Assembly: GCA_025980665.1 (NCBI GenBank)
Contig: JAICXC010000001.1
Location: forward strand, 62,001-126,000
Origin: Bryobacteraceae bacterium
GTDB lineage: Bacteria; Acidobacteriota; Terriglobia; Bryobacterales; Bryobacteraceae
Length of the DNA: 64,000 nucleotides
Reading direction: 5' to 3'
Within the stretch, counting starts at the first letter, position 1. Every line of letters begins with the position of its first letter. The notes beneath the pieces are model-generated. The model searched no databases, was not told the DNA's origin, and saw nothing but the letters and a program-made list of their open reading frames with translations. The position numbers were made by a program, and so were the translations under genes. This document shows positions 51,582-59,443 of this stretch, one piece after another.

Positions 51582-51805
51582 TCACTGCGCAGTGAGCTTG
51601 ATTAGGCTGAGCATGTATTGATCGTAGATATTTCCTGATGAGAGTGCTGTCCCTGTTGCGACCCATCACGCCCTTGGGTGCGTCCAGATCCTTATTGTTC
51701 TCGATAAAACCCATGCCGCCCATATTGGCAGCGAAATTGTAGACCTCGCTGGCCCTTTCGGCGGCCCGCTCGCAGTTCTCCTTCAGGTTCAGATCGGCCT
51801 GTTAA
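51582..51805 (-). pseudogene. Internally deleted GDP-mannose 3,5-epimerase-like gene
   Basis: The minus frame reads ADLNLKENCERAAERASEVY, then NFAANMGGMGFIENNKDLDA, which matches the N-terminal domain of GDP-mannose 3,5-epimerases (family pattern VxNLAADMGGMGFI). It then jumps directly to KGVMGRNRDSTLIRKYL, which resembles the family's C-terminal GVRGRNSDNTLI segment. About 200 residues between are missing. The last part shifts frame to IYDQYMLSLIKLTAQ and a stop. Adjacent to the GT2 relic, so both are remnants of one polysaccharide locus. Confidence 0.65.
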
Positions 51806-51956
51806 ACCCGCGCGCTCTGGTACCCAGGATGAGATCCTGTTCATCGTCAAGGGTCAATGTAGTATGGCCCGTTCGGGTTTTGTTTCATTGGCGCTCACTG
51901 CTAGACTAAGGAATACTTCCGTAATACTTCATCCAGGGTTGGGCGGGCTCATCCGA

Positions 51957-53591
51957 TTGCGAGTAGCTCTTCTCCAGATAAATCCGATCGCCGGGGACCT
52001 GAAAGGGAACGCCTCGCAGATCACTCGCGGTGTACGATCGGCGCAAGCGCTTGGCGTGGATCTGGTGGTGACGCCGGAGCTCGCGCTGATGGGCTACCTT
52101 CCGCGCGATCTCCTGATGAGCAGTGGCTTCGTGCAACGCAGCTGCCAGATGCTTGCCTCCCTGGCCACGGAACTAAAGGACGCTCCCCCGGTACTGGTGG
52201 GAGCCGCGACGCCGAATCCCGCCGACATTGGGCGGCCGCTATTTAATAGCGCGATTCTGCTTCGCAACGGGACCACCGGACCCGTATTCCACAAGACCCT
52301 GCTGCCCACCTATGATGTCTTCGACGAAGATCGCTACTTCGAGCCGGGACGCGCGCCGGGGATTCTCGATCTGAACGGTTTTCGTCTGGGCATCAGCATC
52401 TGCGAAGACGTCTGGAACGATCGGGATTTCTGGAAGCGCCGACGTTACCATCATGATCCGATTGATGAACTGGCTCAGGCCGGTGCGCAAGCCATCGTCA
52501 ATCTTTCCGCGTCGCCTTTCACCGTTGGCAAGGAAGAGCTGCGCGAAAAAATGCTCGGACAGATGGCCCGCAAGCATGGACTTCCCTTAGCTTGGGTCAA
52601 CCAGGTCGGCGGCAATGACGATCTCATTTTCGATGGGCGCAGCGGCGCATTCAGCAGGCAAGGCCGCCTGTTCGCACGGGCCAAGGGATTTGCCGAAGAT
52701 CTAGTGGCGGTGGATCTCACTTCCGAAACCGGCACCATCGCGACAGATGACTTCACGCCGGAGACGGAAATCTGGAACGCGCTGGTCCTGGGAGTGCGGG
52801 ATTACGCGCGCAAGACTCATTTCAAGAAGGTGTTGCTGGGACTCTCGGGCGGCATCGATTCGGCGCTGACCGCGGCGATCGCCGCTGATGCCTTAGGCCC
52901 GGAGAACGTGCTCGGTGTCATGATGCCGTCGCTTTATTCGAGCCAAGGCAGCGTGGACGATTCGTTGGAATTGGCTCACAATCTGGGTATCCAGGTTTTG
53001 CAACTGCCGATCTCCCCCATCATGGAAACCTACGAGAAAACTCTAGAGGGAGCGTTCAAAGGTCACAAGCCCGACGTCACGGAAGAAAACATCCAATCCC
53101 GGATTCGCGGCAACCTGCTGATGGCCCTGTCCAACAAATACGGCGCGCTGTTGTTGACTACGGGGAACAAGTCCGAACTGGCGGTGGGATATTGTACGCT
53201 GTACGGAGACATGAACGGCGGATTGGCAGTGATCGCGGATCTTCCCAAAATGATGGTGTATCGCGTCTCGCGCCACCGGAACCAGCGAAAAGCCGACATT
53301 CCGGAATCGACGCTGACCAAGGCTCCATCAGCCGAACTACGGCCGGATCAAACCGATCAGGATAGCTTGCCGCCTTACGAAGAGCTCGACCGGATTTTGG
53401 AATTGCATATCGAAGGCTGCCAATCCGCGGAAGAAATCATCGCGCAAGGCTTTAACGAAGAAACAGTCCGTAAGGTCCTCCGGCTGGTTCGGAATGCGGA
53501 GTTTAAGAGAAAACAGGCCGCGCCGGTACTGAAAGTGACATCCCGCGCTTTCGGAACCGGGTGGCGAATGCCAATTGCTCGCGGGGAATAA
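51957..53591 (+). CDS. nadE: Glutamine-dependent NAD+ synthetase
   Basis: Start proposed at TTG 51957 (LRVALLQINPIAGDLKGNAS), where the nitrilase domain begins; ATG 51864 would add 31 unrelated residues. About 544 residues. The glutaminase domain has Glu in VVTPELALMGYLPRD, Lys in FHKTLLPTYDVFDEDRYFEP and Cys in LGISICEDVWND. The synthetase domain has LLGLSGGIDSALTAAIAADAL (ATP P-loop), PSLYSSQGSVDDSLELA and TTGNKSELAVGYCTLYGDM. It amidates nicotinic acid adenine dinucleotide to NAD+ in the cytoplasm. Ordinary core gene. Confidence 0.95.
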   Translation: MRVALLQINPIAGDLKGNASQITRGVRSAQALGVDLVVTPELALMGYLPRDLLMSSGFVQRSCQMLASLATELKDAPPVLVGAATPNPADIGRPLFNSAILLRNGTTGPVFHKTLLPTYDVFDEDRYFEPGRAPGILDLNGFRLGISICEDVWNDRDFWKRRRYHHDPIDELAQAGAQAIVNLSASPFTVGKEELREKMLGQMARKHGLPLAWVNQVGGNDDLIFDGRSGAFSRQGRLFARAKGFAEDLVAVDLTSETGTIATDDFTPETEIWNALVLGVRDYARKTHFKKVLLGLSGGIDSALTAAIAADALGPENVLGVMMPSLYSSQGSVDDSLELAHNLGIQVLQLPISPIMETYEKTLEGAFKGHKPDVTEENIQSRIRGNLLMALSNKYGALLLTTGNKSELAVGYCTLYGDMNGGLAVIADLPKMMVYRVSRHRNQRKADIPESTLTKAPSAELRPDQTDQDSLPPYEELDRILELHIEGCQSAEEIIAQGFNEETVRKVLRLVRNAEFKRKQAAPVLKVTSRAFGTGWRMPIARGE

Positions 53592-53822
53592 AATGACGCG
53601 AATAGAACCGATGAAAATTTCGATTATCGGCTCGCGGCGAAGCCCATCCAGATTCTCGAAAACGAATAGGTTCTGCAGTGGGGCATGCCGCAGTTTCACC
53701 CGCTTTTGATGTTCTCTCACCGTACGCAGGCCGACCGGAACCTGGGTTCGCAATCGACAAAGTCCCTGGCGCCCATCTATTTCATAGATGGACTTCAAGC
53801 TGGGTGCACCCTAGGCTAGAAC
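53592..53822. other. Gap without a recognisable gene
   Basis: This 231-nt stretch separates the convergent nadE and deacetylase genes. It is the only convergent pair in the window with a large gap. Short open stretches exist in several frames, but none has a ribosome site, family motif or clear coding bias. No strong hairpin plus T-run terminator is visible. Confidence 0.5.
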
Positions 53823-54794
53823 TTAAGCCGTCTCCCGTTCCCGGATCGTCAGCGCGCTAGCCAGCGCGAATTTCGCGATTTCATCCTTCCGCAGAAACAC
53901 CACACCGGGATGGCGCTGGGCGTAAATGATGAAATCCTCGATCACGCGCATGCGCGACGCCCGTCCGGCAACGCGATCATGGGCGCTCACGGAAATCATT
54001 CGGCGCTTGTGCGCGGATTCCTCATAGAGCGCATCGAACTCGGCTTTGAGCTCGCCCGCAAAATCGCTGCACGTGCGCCAGCGATTCTCGAAGTTTTGAA
54101 GATCGTTGAGCTGAAACGTGTAAGGGACCACCACGAACGGCTTGCTCTTCACCGCGATCACGAAGGGTTCGTCGCGGCTCAAATCGTCGGTGTGATACAG
54201 GAACCCCAAATCCTGCAGGATCCCGAACGTTTCCGGCGTGGCTCGCATGCCAGGCGCGTTAAACCCGATGGGTCGCGTTCCCGTGGCCCGCTCGATAGCC
54301 TGAACATTCGCCTGGTACGAAGTTCTCTCTTCGAAAGGCGTCTTGGCGTAGATCGGTTCCCAGGTGTGACCGTGCGCCGCCGGCTCGTGCCCCCTCTGAA
54401 CGATCTCCTTCGCCAGAGCCGGATGCTTCTCGACAGCCATGCCGACCATGTGAGAGGTTACCTTGACCCTACGCCGGTCGTACATGTCGAGCAGACGGGG
54501 AATGCCTTCCTTGAATCCGTACTCGTACCATTTCTCTGTCGGTAAGTCCGGATATCTGGGATCCAGAACACCCCATGGTCCGTTGGCGCCTCGATCGGCC
54601 TGGGCGCCAGCTTCCATTTGCAAGGAGAGCGAGATCACGAATCGAGCTCCGCCCGGCCAGAAGTCCTTCCGGGCAGTATTCTTATCTGGAGCTGCAGAGG
54701 ACTTCCCGCCGCCTTGCCCGGGGGCTTGCCCCTTTGCCGCACCCATAGCGAAGCCTAGAGCTGTACTTCCCTGCATAAACCGTCGTCGATCCAT
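53823..54794 (-). CDS. Tat-exported polysaccharide deacetylase family protein
   Basis: Start at ATG 54794 (MDRRRFMQGSTALGFAMGAA), a twin-arginine leader; the ORF-track extension runs into the divergent gene. 323 residues of the NodB/PuuE-like carbohydrate esterase 4 fold: FVISLSLQMEAGAQ (motif 1 variant), RRVKVTSHMVGMAVEKHPALAKEI, RGHEPAAHGHTWEP (metal His pair), GFNAPGMRATPETFGIL and a C-terminal MISVSAHDRVAGRASRM. The PuuE-like allantoinase branch is as likely as true chitin deacetylase. Start codons of this and the next gene are only 30 nt apart. Confidence 0.85.
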   Translation of the reverse strand: MDRRRFMQGSTALGFAMGAAKGQAPGQGGGKSSAAPDKNTARKDFWPGGARFVISLSLQMEAGAQADRGANGPWGVLDPRYPDLPTEKWYEYGFKEGIPRLLDMYDRRRVKVTSHMVGMAVEKHPALAKEIVQRGHEPAAHGHTWEPIYAKTPFEERTSYQANVQAIERATGTRPIGFNAPGMRATPETFGILQDLGFLYHTDDLSRDEPFVIAVKSKPFVVVPYTFQLNDLQNFENRWRTCSDFAGELKAEFDALYEESAHKRRMISVSAHDRVAGRASRMRVIEDFIIYAQRHPGVVFLRKDEIAKFALASALTIRERETA

Positions 54795-54824
54795 ATGGCC
54801 TCCCGCTTCGGTATTATTACGCAC

Positions 54825-55805
54825 ATGCGAACTCGAATGACGTACGGCCTCCTGCTTGCGATCACGTCCGTTTCCGGCCAAGCCCCGCCACAAGCCGGCC
54901 GAGGCGGAGGGGGGGCCGTACGAGTCGCCCCGCCCGCGCGGATCGTAACTTTCACCGTGCAACCAGCCTCAGTTCAGGCGGGACAACCCGTTACCCTGGT
55001 CTGGGCGGCGGAAAATCCTAACGCGACCACTATCGACCAAGGCATCGGCCGCGTGACCGCCCGAGGCAGCCGCCAAGTGTACCCTACAGCAACTACTAGC
55101 TACACGCTGACAGTTACCGGTCCGAACAATGCAACCTTGACCAGCTCCGTGAAGGTAACCGTGACCGGGGACAAAGCGACCGCAACACCGTCCGCTCCGG
55201 CGGGTCTTCGCGTGGATCTGAATGGAGTGTACGGCTTCGCGGGCGTCCGCGGCGCGGAACCGCCTCCCTTGAAGCCCGGCGCGGAGAAATTCAGGATCGT
55301 GCGAGGTCCCGACGACGTTCGCGGCACCACTACCCTGGGCACCGATTGCAAACCGTTGGGAGTGCCGCAATCCTTCGTGACTCCCTACCCGTTCCAGATC
55401 GTACAAACCCCCAAGCTCATCCTGATGGTCTTCGAGTATCCCAACGCGATCCGCTTCATTCCCACGGACGGACGGGCTCACCCAGTGGACCCGGATCCCA
55501 CTTGGATGGGAGATTCGGTCGCCCATTGGGAAGGCGACACGCTAGTGGTGGATACCATCGGCTTTAACGACAAAACCGAAGTCAGTGGCTTTATGCACAC
55601 CGAAAGTCTGCACGTCGTGGAACGGTTTCGTCGCCTCGAGAACGGCTCGCTGCAGTACGACGTCACTGTGGAGGACCCCAATGTCTTCACCCGCCCCTGG
55701 GTCTTGCCCACCAGGACTCTTCCTTTCCGGCCGGAGCTCGAAAGAGTCGACGAATTCGTGTGCGAAACCTCGAAGGACTACGACAAACTGTTCAACAAGA
55801 AGTGA
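54825..55805 (+). CDS. GDTL-family protein copy 6 with N-terminal Ig-like domain
   Basis: Start taken at ATG 54825 (MRTRMTYGLLLAITSVSGQA). 326 residues. After a Gly-rich linker, residues 35-125 look like a bacterial Ig-like domain (VTFTVQPASVQAGQPVTLVWAAEN, TSYTLTVTGPNN). The GDTL-family domain then follows: FRIVRGPDDVRG, DCKPLGVPQSFVTPYPFQIVQTP, FIPTDGRAHP, WMGDSVAHWEGDTLVVDTIG, HTESLHVVERFRR and EDPNVFTRPW. The only copy with an Ig-like domain, which suggests attachment to a surface or polymer. Followed 12 nt later by a secreted cupin. Confidence 0.82.
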   Translation: MRTRMTYGLLLAITSVSGQAPPQAGRGGGGAVRVAPPARIVTFTVQPASVQAGQPVTLVWAAENPNATTIDQGIGRVTARGSRQVYPTATTSYTLTVTGPNNATLTSSVKVTVTGDKATATPSAPAGLRVDLNGVYGFAGVRGAEPPPLKPGAEKFRIVRGPDDVRGTTTLGTDCKPLGVPQSFVTPYPFQIVQTPKLILMVFEYPNAIRFIPTDGRAHPVDPDPTWMGDSVAHWEGDTLVVDTIGFNDKTEVSGFMHTESLHVVERFRRLENGSLQYDVTVEDPNVFTRPWVLPTRTLPFRPELERVDEFVCETSKDYDKLFNKK

Positions 55806-55817
55806 TAAGATCCCCGT

Positions 55818-56279
55818 ATGAAACTTTTATCTATTCTCTTTGCCTTGACCCTGCTGTTCGCCATGTTTCTGGTGGCTGCCGATCCGGAAGGATACGCTCA
55901 GTACAGCACCGCCGACCTGAAAACCCGCGTGGACGCGGCCAAGCCCGATGACCATAAGGTCCGGATGAATCGCGTGGGAAGTTGGGGCAATCACTCCCTG
56001 CTCGCCATACGGCGCGACGGCGATGGCGAAGCGGAAGTGCACGAATCGCAGGTGGACGTGATTTTCGTGAAGTCGGGCGAAGGGACTTTGGTCCTCGGCG
56101 GAACCGTGGTTGATCCACGCACCACTGGACCCGGCGAGATTCGTGGGAAATCGATCACCGGGGGCGTCAGTAAGAAAATCGCCGCCGGCGACGTCATCCA
56201 TGTGCCCGCCAAAATTCCGCACCAGATGCTAGTCCCCAAGTCACTGACCTTCGAGGTCGTGAAGGTGGACAGCAAGTAG
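55818..56279 (+). CDS. Secreted single-domain cupin
   Basis: A 153-residue cupin with a signal peptide (LLSILFALTLLFAMFLVAA). Core: NHSLLAIRRDGDGEAEVHESQVDVIFVKSGEGTLVLGG and AAGDVIHVPAKIPHQMLVPK. One His/Glu pair (VHES) and the later His (PHQM) could bind a metal. It is 12 nt downstream of the GDTL/Ig protein and probably cotranscribed. Similar secreted cupins are common in acidobacteria, and the role is unknown. Its stop abuts the MBL-fold gene stop in TAGTTA. Confidence 0.8.
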   Translation: MKLLSILFALTLLFAMFLVAADPEGYAQYSTADLKTRVDAAKPDDHKVRMNRVGSWGNHSLLAIRRDGDGEAEVHESQVDVIFVKSGEGTLVLGGTVVDPRTTGPGEIRGKSITGGVSKKIAAGDVIHVPAKIPHQMLVPKSLTFEVVKVDSK

Positions 56280-57317
56280 TTACTTCTTACCGCGTTCGTC
56301 CATCCATGCGTAAATGCGCCGGACGCCCCGCGCGTCGGCGCCCGGACCCGTGATCTGCGGGAAATCTTTCGCGTGGGACGTGAGATCGACGCGAGTGGCC
56401 GCTTGATCTGCGGTTAATCCTTGAGCGCGCAGGTCGGCGACCTTCTTCGTGATGTCAGAAAGGTAGCCCTGAAACGCCGTAATCAGGCCCTTGTCGCCGA
56501 AAGGAGCGCCGTGACCGGGCAGTACCAGCGCAAAATCCAGATTCTTGAGCGCGCCTAGCGTGGTCACCCATTCATCGAAGAACGCGTCGCCCATGTAGGC
56601 GAGCCGGCTTTCCATTAGATCGCCGGTGCAGACGATCCGCTCGCGCGGCAGGAACACCACCGTGTCGCCGCCGGTGTGGCCACGTCCTAGAAAGAGAAGC
56701 TGGATTTCCCTCGGACCTTTGTACAGCACCATCTTCGACGAATATGTGACGTTCGGCGGGGTAGGTTTGATCTCCTTCAATTGATTCAAAGAGGTTTGAG
56801 CCGCGGCTAAATCCCTCTGCAGCGCCGCCTTCTTCTGCGTGTCTTTTTCCGTGGCGATCTGTTTGGTCAGGGCATCTATGCGGGCCGGCACAGCAGTCTT
56901 TTGGGACGTGATGAAGGGTTCCCGATTCAGCACGTCGAATGTCGTGATGGCCATCCGGACGTAGTCGTGCGCGATGATCTGCACCTCCGGACCGAACACC
57001 GAATTCCCGTCGGTATGATCGTAGTGAAAATGTGTATTGACTACAGTGCGCACCGGCTTGTTGGTAATCACTTTGATATCGTCGAGGAATGCACGCGCGG
57101 CAGCGGGGGTGGTTCCGTCGTCCACCAGCAGCACATCCTGGTCATTGACGATCACAACATTGTTGCTGCCGAAGCCTCCGGTGGCATAGTAAACGCCGTC
57201 GGCAACCTTTTCGAATTTGTAGGTCTTGCCTTGTGTGACAGGATAAACCTGGGCTATCGCTAGCGGAAGCAGCGCCAACAAGCCCGGCGCAAGAACTGCA
57301 ATTGTGGCGGCTCTCAT
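56280..57317 (-). CDS. Secreted MBL-fold metallo-hydrolase
   Basis: A 345-residue exported enzyme with all zinc ligands of the fold: VVNTHFHYDHTDGNSVFG (H-x-H-x-D-H), FLGRGHTGGDTVVFL (His), IVCTGDLMESRL (Asp) and VLPGHGAPFG (His). A helical insert (KTAVPARIDALTKQIATEKD, TQKKAALQRDLAAAQTSLNQ) of about 45 residues with coiled-coil character lies between the first and second motifs, as in class-B-lactamase-like periplasmic hydrolases. Substrate unknown: lactone, thioester or beta-lactam are all possible. It starts one nt after the stop of the small cupin-like gene, so the two are cotranscribed. Confidence 0.9.
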   Translation of the reverse strand: MRAATIAVLAPGLLALLPLAIAQVYPVTQGKTYKFEKVADGVYYATGGFGSNNVVIVNDQDVLLVDDGTTPAAARAFLDDIKVITNKPVRTVVNTHFHYDHTDGNSVFGPEVQIIAHDYVRMAITTFDVLNREPFITSQKTAVPARIDALTKQIATEKDTQKKAALQRDLAAAQTSLNQLKEIKPTPPNVTYSSKMVLYKGPREIQLLFLGRGHTGGDTVVFLPRERIVCTGDLMESRLAYMGDAFFDEWVTTLGALKNLDFALVLPGHGAPFGDKGLITAFQGYLSDITKKVADLRAQGLTADQAATRVDLTSHAKDFPQITGPGADARGVRRIYAWMDERGKK

Positions 57318-57318
57318 C

Positions 57319-57693
57319 TCAGTACTTCAACTCAATCCGGATCGCGTGCGACGGAGTTGTGCCGATGTTCTTGACGGTATGCACGGTTTCATCCGACCAG
57401 GAAGCCGTAGCCGCCTTCCTCTCACCCACGGTTCTCTTGCCGTCTTGGGATATTTGTTCGTTGGTGTAAGTATTCACGTACACCACGACGCCGTGGCGGT
57501 GCCGATGCAGCGGCTCGGTCACGCCCACTGGAATTTGATCGTCGATCACCCGGACGAATTGGTTTTCGAGAATCAGATGCTGCGTATCCTTGCAGACCTT
57601 CAAGGAATCGAGCGGGTCATCCGCTGCCTGGGGCCACGCCACTACAGCCACTGCCAGACAGAACATCACGGCGATAGCGATTCTAGTCTTCAT
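57319..57693 (-). CDS. Small secreted cupin-like protein
   Basis: A 124-residue protein with a signal peptide (RIAIAVMFCLAVAVVAWPQA). The mature part (LILENQFVRVIDDQIPVGVTEPLHRHRHGVVVYVN, then VHTVKNIGTTPSHAIRIELKY) follows the short cupin pattern, with an H-R-H-R-H metal motif. No enzymatic assignment is possible. It is the first gene of a pair with the MBL-fold enzyme. Confidence 0.75.
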   Translation of the reverse strand: MKTRIAIAVMFCLAVAVVAWPQAADDPLDSLKVCKDTQHLILENQFVRVIDDQIPVGVTEPLHRHRHGVVVYVNTYTNEQISQDGKRTVGERKAATASWSDETVHTVKNIGTTPSHAIRIELKY

Positions 57694-57869
57694 GGCCTTC
57701 CAGTATATGTGCTTTGACGTTATATGGCCACGGTGACCCCCCGTGGTTGGTACGCCTGATCCACAAGGCAGGCCATCGCCTTAGTTCTGGCTTAAATCGG
57801 GCGCAGAAACAATTGGCCGCGTTTGTGCATCTACGAAGCGCAGTGACTGTGTCCGCGCGGAGGAGTATC

Positions 57870-58592
57870 GTGCACGAAACAAGCCAGTTGAGGTGGGCGC
57901 GAAGGCTGGCCGTGGTCTGCTTGGCGATCGGTTCATTGCCGGCCGCGTTCTCGCAGGCTTCGGAGACCTTCGTTAATTCTTCGACTTCCGCTACCACCAC
58001 ACAGCCAGCGGACAAGATGGACTTGATCGATAAGGTCCTCGGCATGGTTGGGCCGGCCGAACCTACAACGTTGACCCAGAAGGACCGGTTTCAGATATAT
58101 CTGCTGAGCGTCGGAGGACCTGTACCGCTGCTCGGTGAAGCCGCCGGTGCAGGCATCAGTCAATGGAAGAATACTCCGCCCGAATGGGGTCAAGGATGGG
58201 GCGCATACGGAGAACGCTACGGAAGCAACCTCGCGTACAACGGCATTCGACAGACCATTACTTACGGAGCCTCCATCGCCCTTCACGAAGACACCCGGTA
58301 TTTCGCCTCGGGAAAGCATGGAGTATGGGCCCGTACTGGATATGCGATTCTCAGCACCTTTACCGCACGCCATCCCGATGGCCGGCAGAGCTTTTCGTAC
58401 TCGAGTGTGGGTGGGGTGATCGGCGCGAGCGGGATCGCTAGCATCTGGGGGCCGAGAAGTTGGCAGGGCTTCAATAATATCGCGGAAAACGCCGGTATCT
58501 CTTTCGGAGCAACTGCGGCCCTCAACGTCGCTCGGGAGTTCTTGCCCGACCTTCTCCATCGTCCTCGTCCGGAAAACTCAAGCGGTCACTAG
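57870..58592 (+). CDS. Exported protein of unknown function (240 aa)
   Basis: Start chosen at GTG 57870 because GGAGGAG (57859..57865) lies just ahead and it opens into a signal peptide (RRLAVVCLAIGSLPAAFSQA); the ORF-track start at 57714 adds sequence without such support. The mature part has LTQKDRFQIYLLSVGGPVPL, GAYGERYGSNLAYNGIRQTI, LHEDTRYFASGKHGVWARTGYAIL and WQGFNNIAENAGISFGATAAL. Alternating hydrophobic segments with Gly suggest an envelope protein. Similar proteins are frequent in acidobacteria; no function is known to me. Confidence 0.72.
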   Translation: MHETSQLRWARRLAVVCLAIGSLPAAFSQASETFVNSSTSATTTQPADKMDLIDKVLGMVGPAEPTTLTQKDRFQIYLLSVGGPVPLLGEAAGAGISQWKNTPPEWGQGWGAYGERYGSNLAYNGIRQTITYGASIALHEDTRYFASGKHGVWARTGYAILSTFTARHPDGRQSFSYSSVGGVIGASGIASIWGPRSWQGFNNIAENAGISFGATAALNVAREFLPDLLHRPRPENSSGH

Positions 58593-58629
58593 CTAACCCG
58601 AACGGCCCGGTGCGTGCCCTGACACTCCC

Positions 58630-59084
58630 ATGAGGACACATATCACCGTTACGGGAGCCGTGCTGGCCACGCTTCTCTTCACCTATTCCGCCTTAGCCTG
58701 GGACCATAGCGCCTTGAACGGCACCTGGACCTGGTCCCCGCCAGCAGCGATTTTGCGGGCCAGCCCGTGGTTCAAACTGGCACCGTGACGATCAACGAAC
58801 GGCAGGGCATCACCGTAGTCTCTCGAAGTTTCGTCTACACAGGAACCACCGAGACAGTCTTCTACAGCGACAGCACTGGCAACAGCGGAAGCAGCACCAC
58901 AGTTCACACCGGCAAGAACCTTAAGACCAAGACCAAATGGGATGACGGCGTTCTGAAGGTGACCACCACGCAATCCGGTGCCGTAACTCTCGAAAGCTAT
59001 AGCCTTGCCGCGGATGGCACCATGTCGGTCAGTGTCCTCAGGCCCGAGCACCATCTGATCACCCTCGTGTTCCATCGCCAATAG
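58630..59084 (+). pseudogene. Secreted acidobacterial protein with a single frameshift
   Basis: ATG 58630 opens a signal peptide (HITVTGAVLATLLFTYSALA) and DHSALNGTWTW, then runs to a stop in that frame. Shifting one base near 58733 restores LVPASSDFAGQPVVQTGTVTINERQG and an open frame to 59084. Related proteins read GTW-x-L-x-P-x-x-S-D-F-x-G-Q-P, so the two parts belong together and one C of an ACCCTGG-like run appears to be missing. Either a recent pseudogene or a sequencing error. The ORF track lists only the second half (58767..59084). Confidence 0.75.
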
Positions 59085-59123
59085 GCCAGACGATTGCTCT
59101 CTTGCCAGCTAGGAGAAAAAATA

Positions 59124-59417
59124 ATGGCCCGTTTCTGGAATACTACGCTACTAGGGGCTGCCCTGATCGCCCCGTTGGCAATATCGCCCATCGCGATGCA
59201 CGCCGCCGATCACAAGAACGCTCGCACCTACCACGATAAAGCACACAATGACGACCACCAGTGGAATGGTCAAGAAGACAAGGCGTACGGCATGTGGGTA
59301 AAAGAGAATCATCGCAAAGGTACCACTTTTGCGAAGCTCAAAGTCAACGATCAACAAGCCTACTGGGGCTGGCGTCACGAACATTCAGACGCCCTCCTCA
59401 ATATCAACATTCGCTAG
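59124..59417 (+). CDS. Small exported acidobacterial protein (97 aa)
   Basis: Start at ATG 59124 behind AGGAG with 8 nt spacing. Signal peptide (LLGAALIAPLAISPIAMHAA), then a short, very hydrophilic domain rich in His, Asp, Lys and aromatics: HKNARTYHDKAHNDDHQWNG, EDKAYGMWVKENHR and QAYWGWRHEHSDALLNI. Close relatives occur widely in acidobacteria but have no assigned function; seven or more His in a mature chain of about 70 residues would allow metal binding. It lies 39 nt after the frameshifted gene. Confidence 0.78.
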   Translation: MARFWNTTLLGAALIAPLAISPIAMHAADHKNARTYHDKAHNDDHQWNGQEDKAYGMWVKENHRKGTTFAKLKVNDQQAYWGWRHEHSDALLNINIR

Positions 59418-59443
59418 TCTCGATGGCGCGCGAGGATAGCGCG

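Noticed and set aside
53337-53798. 153-aa minus ORF
   Set aside because: Mostly antisense to nadE, with no recognisable motif or start signal.
58725-58740. Programmed frameshift in the secreted protein gene
   Set aside because: No slippery heptamer, downstream structure or upstream stop arrangement is evident; a lost base is simpler.
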